Assembly: GCA_004376385.1 (NCBI GenBank)
Contig: SOJY01000130.1
Location: 1-6,484 of the forward strand
DNA from: Candidatus Bathyarchaeum sp.
Lineage (GTDB): Archaea > Thermoproteota > Bathyarchaeia > Bathyarchaeales > Bathyarchaeaceae
DNA length: 6,484 nucleotides
Reading direction: 5' to 3'
Positions 5,392 to 6,484 of this stretch are shown in pieces; within the stretch, counting starts at the first letter, position 1, and each line of letters opens with the position of its first letter. The position numbers and the translations under genes were made by a program. The notes beneath the pieces are model-generated. The model did no database searches. It was given only the letters and a program-made list of their open reading frames with translations, and was not told where the DNA came from.

Positions 5392-6294
5392 ATGCTCCGT
5401 AGCGTAAAGGGATTCCTCAAGTTCATTTCCATCGAAAGGGGAATCATGCTTTTCATGATAGCCATGGGAGCAACATTTCTAATAGCAAAGAATGCTAGTT
5501 TGCTTGGAGCGGTTTATTTCGGTTTTGTTGCGTTTTGTGGATGGAGTGGAGTAGACGCCATAAATAACGTTTATGATGTTGATTTGGATGTGAAATCTGA
5601 CCCTCTCAGATCCGAATACACAAAGAATCTAGGAAAAATGGGACTTTTCATAGCCTTAATCTTCTTTGCGGTGTCTATGAGCTTGGGCGCGATCACAGGA
5701 ATTCAGTTAGTAACTGTTTTCGTTTTTTTGGGGATTCTTGCTGGAGTCGTATATTCAGTTCCGCCTTTTAGACTCAGGCAAACAATATACAAGCCCGTAG
5801 TGAACTTTTCTGTTGGTGCCGTTCCTGTTCTAATGGTAGCTGCTTTCTTCAACGTTTTTTCTGTTCAAATATTGGTTCTACTGCTTCTCATTGGCATATC
5901 CACTGCAGTCAACAGTTTGTGGGAAGACTTGGCGGACTATGTTTCAGACGTTGATGCTCGTGCGCGAACGATGCTGGTTGTATTAGGGTTTAAACGTGGG
6001 CTTTATCTCACCATTGCGATGGGTTACTGTCTTGTTCCACTCATGATTCTCGTTGGAGTCCTATTCAACTTGACTCTGCTTTACTTCGTTGTCCTCACTG
6101 CACTCATAGCCTATATATCCATTCGTTTGATTCAAAACCGTCAAGTCCTCTTTGGAGGCGCTAAGGCCGACACAAAAACAATGCTCAAGTTGGGCGAGGT
6201 GTTCGCACAAGACTTCGTAATTATCGCACTGGTGCATACAACAAACTTGATGGTAAGCGGTTATCTAACATACCAACAAGTTTTCTTGCTTTAA
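5392..6294 (+). CDS. UbiA-family polyprenyl transferase
   Basis: A 300-residue membrane protein of the UbiA superfamily, which transfers a prenyl chain from a polyprenyl diphosphate to an aromatic ring or other acceptor. In archaea, members make the membrane lipid precursor digeranylgeranylglyceryl phosphate, and others make quinones or heme side chains. Both Mg2+-diphosphate motifs are visible: N58-x3-D62-x3-D66 (NNVYDVDLD) on the second helix region and D182-x3-D186 (DYVSD) after helix 5-6. Loop motif YSVPPFRLR (121-129) is also typical. About eight or nine hydrophobic segments and normal length indicate an intact gene. It lacks the NRPxRPLPSG-like segment seen after motif 1 in lipid-type enzymes (here SDPLRSEYTKNLG), so it may be a paralogue with a different acceptor; substrate cannot be fixed. 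It has its own promoter and is not obviously linked to the glycan locus. Confidence 0.88.
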   Translation: MLRSVKGFLKFISIERGIMLFMIAMGATFLIAKNASLLGAVYFGFVAFCGWSGVDAINNVYDVDLDVKSDPLRSEYTKNLGKMGLFIALIFFAVSMSLGAITGIQLVTVFVFLGILAGVVYSVPPFRLRQTIYKPVVNFSVGAVPVLMVAAFFNVFSVQILVLLLLIGISTAVNSLWEDLADYVSDVDARARTMLVVLGFKRGLYLTIAMGYCLVPLMILVGVLFNLTLLYFVVLTALIAYISIRLIQNRQVLFGGAKADTKTMLKLGEVFAQDFVIIALVHTTNLMVSGYLTYQQVFLL

Positions 6295-6310
6295 ACATAC
6301 CCACTTTAAT

Positions 6311-6332
6311 ACTTCTTCATTTTTGAACTTTT
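6311..6332 (+). terminator. T-rich stretch after the UbiA-family gene
   Basis: Three T-rich clusters (CTTCTTC, ATTTTTG, CTTTT) follow the stop codon by about 20 bases. Archaeal terminators often consist of such T tracts without a hairpin, and no stable stem is seen here. Confidence 0.25.
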
Positions 6333-6411
6333 AGACACACTGTATGTGCATAGACTTCTGTTGTTTCAAGAACTTTGAGGGGAATACCCACCTTTTGATA
6401 GAGCTAAAAGT

Positions 6412-6484
6412 ATGGGGAAAGAAGAAAACAAAGTTTTTCCCTCACAACGAATAGCATCAAGTTTCGCGATTCACAAGAGGATAG
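6412..6484 (+). CDS. Probable start of an unidentified gene (runs off window)
   Basis: From ATG 6412 the frame stays open to the window edge for 24 codons, reading MGKEENKVFPSQRIASSFAI and on into HKRI. It looks protein-like: a charged start, then an amphipathic helix. It is too short to assign. Neither a convincing Shine-Dalgarno nor a TATA at the expected distance is visible, so the start and even the gene are tentative. Confidence 0.35.
   Translation, partial: MGKEENKVFPSQRIASSFAIHKRI

Noticed and set aside
1..6484. tRNA, rRNA, CRISPR array or insertion sequence
   Set aside because: I saw no cloverleaf sequence, no regularly spaced repeats, no transposase motifs and no terminal inverted repeats.

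Overview
The window looks archaeal. Promoters are BRE/TATA-like, with an especially clear one at 5354-5372 ahead of the UbiA gene. Two genes (vapB, UbiA) appear leaderless, TTG and GTG starts are common, and the toxin-antitoxin (TA) types (AbrB-PIN, RHH-RelE) are typical of archaea. A TACK-type lineage such as Bathyarchaeota is my guess from the look of the proteins; the sequence alone does not prove it.

Layout. At the left edge (1-355, minus) is an RHH antitoxin overlapping a RelE/ParE-type toxin that runs off the window, with a palindromic operator upstream. From 480 to 2066 (minus) lies an intact 528-residue polysaccharide flippase. Upstream of it (2338-2945, minus) is the wreck of a UDP-glucose/GDP-mannose dehydrogenase with three lesions. 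A vapBC-type AbrB/PIN module sits at 3102-3798 on the plus strand. Next, on the minus strand, come the N-terminal stub of a polytopic membrane protein resembling GT-C glycosyltransferases (3842-4207), a frameshifted conserved archaeal hypothetical gene (4278-4674) preceded by a 48-residue AbrB-like gene (4646-4792), and the C-terminal stub of a membrane family-2 glycosyltransferase (4961-5203). On the right, in plus orientation, are an intact UbiA-family prenyltransferase (5392-6294) and the probable first codons of another gene (6412 onward).

How it fits together. The flippase, the sugar-nucleotide dehydrogenase remnant and the two glycosyltransferase remnants suggest a former surface-glycan or protein-glycosylation locus that has largely decayed, leaving the flippase as the only complete member. 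The vapBC module sits between two truncated genes whose broken ends both face it. A 45-bp dispersed repeat (442-486 and 3860-3904, same orientation) lies beside each TA module, between it and the 3' end of a minus-strand gene. This suggests recombination or TA insertion helped dismantle the locus; that is inference. The UbiA gene has its own strong promoter and appears to be an independent lipid-metabolism gene.
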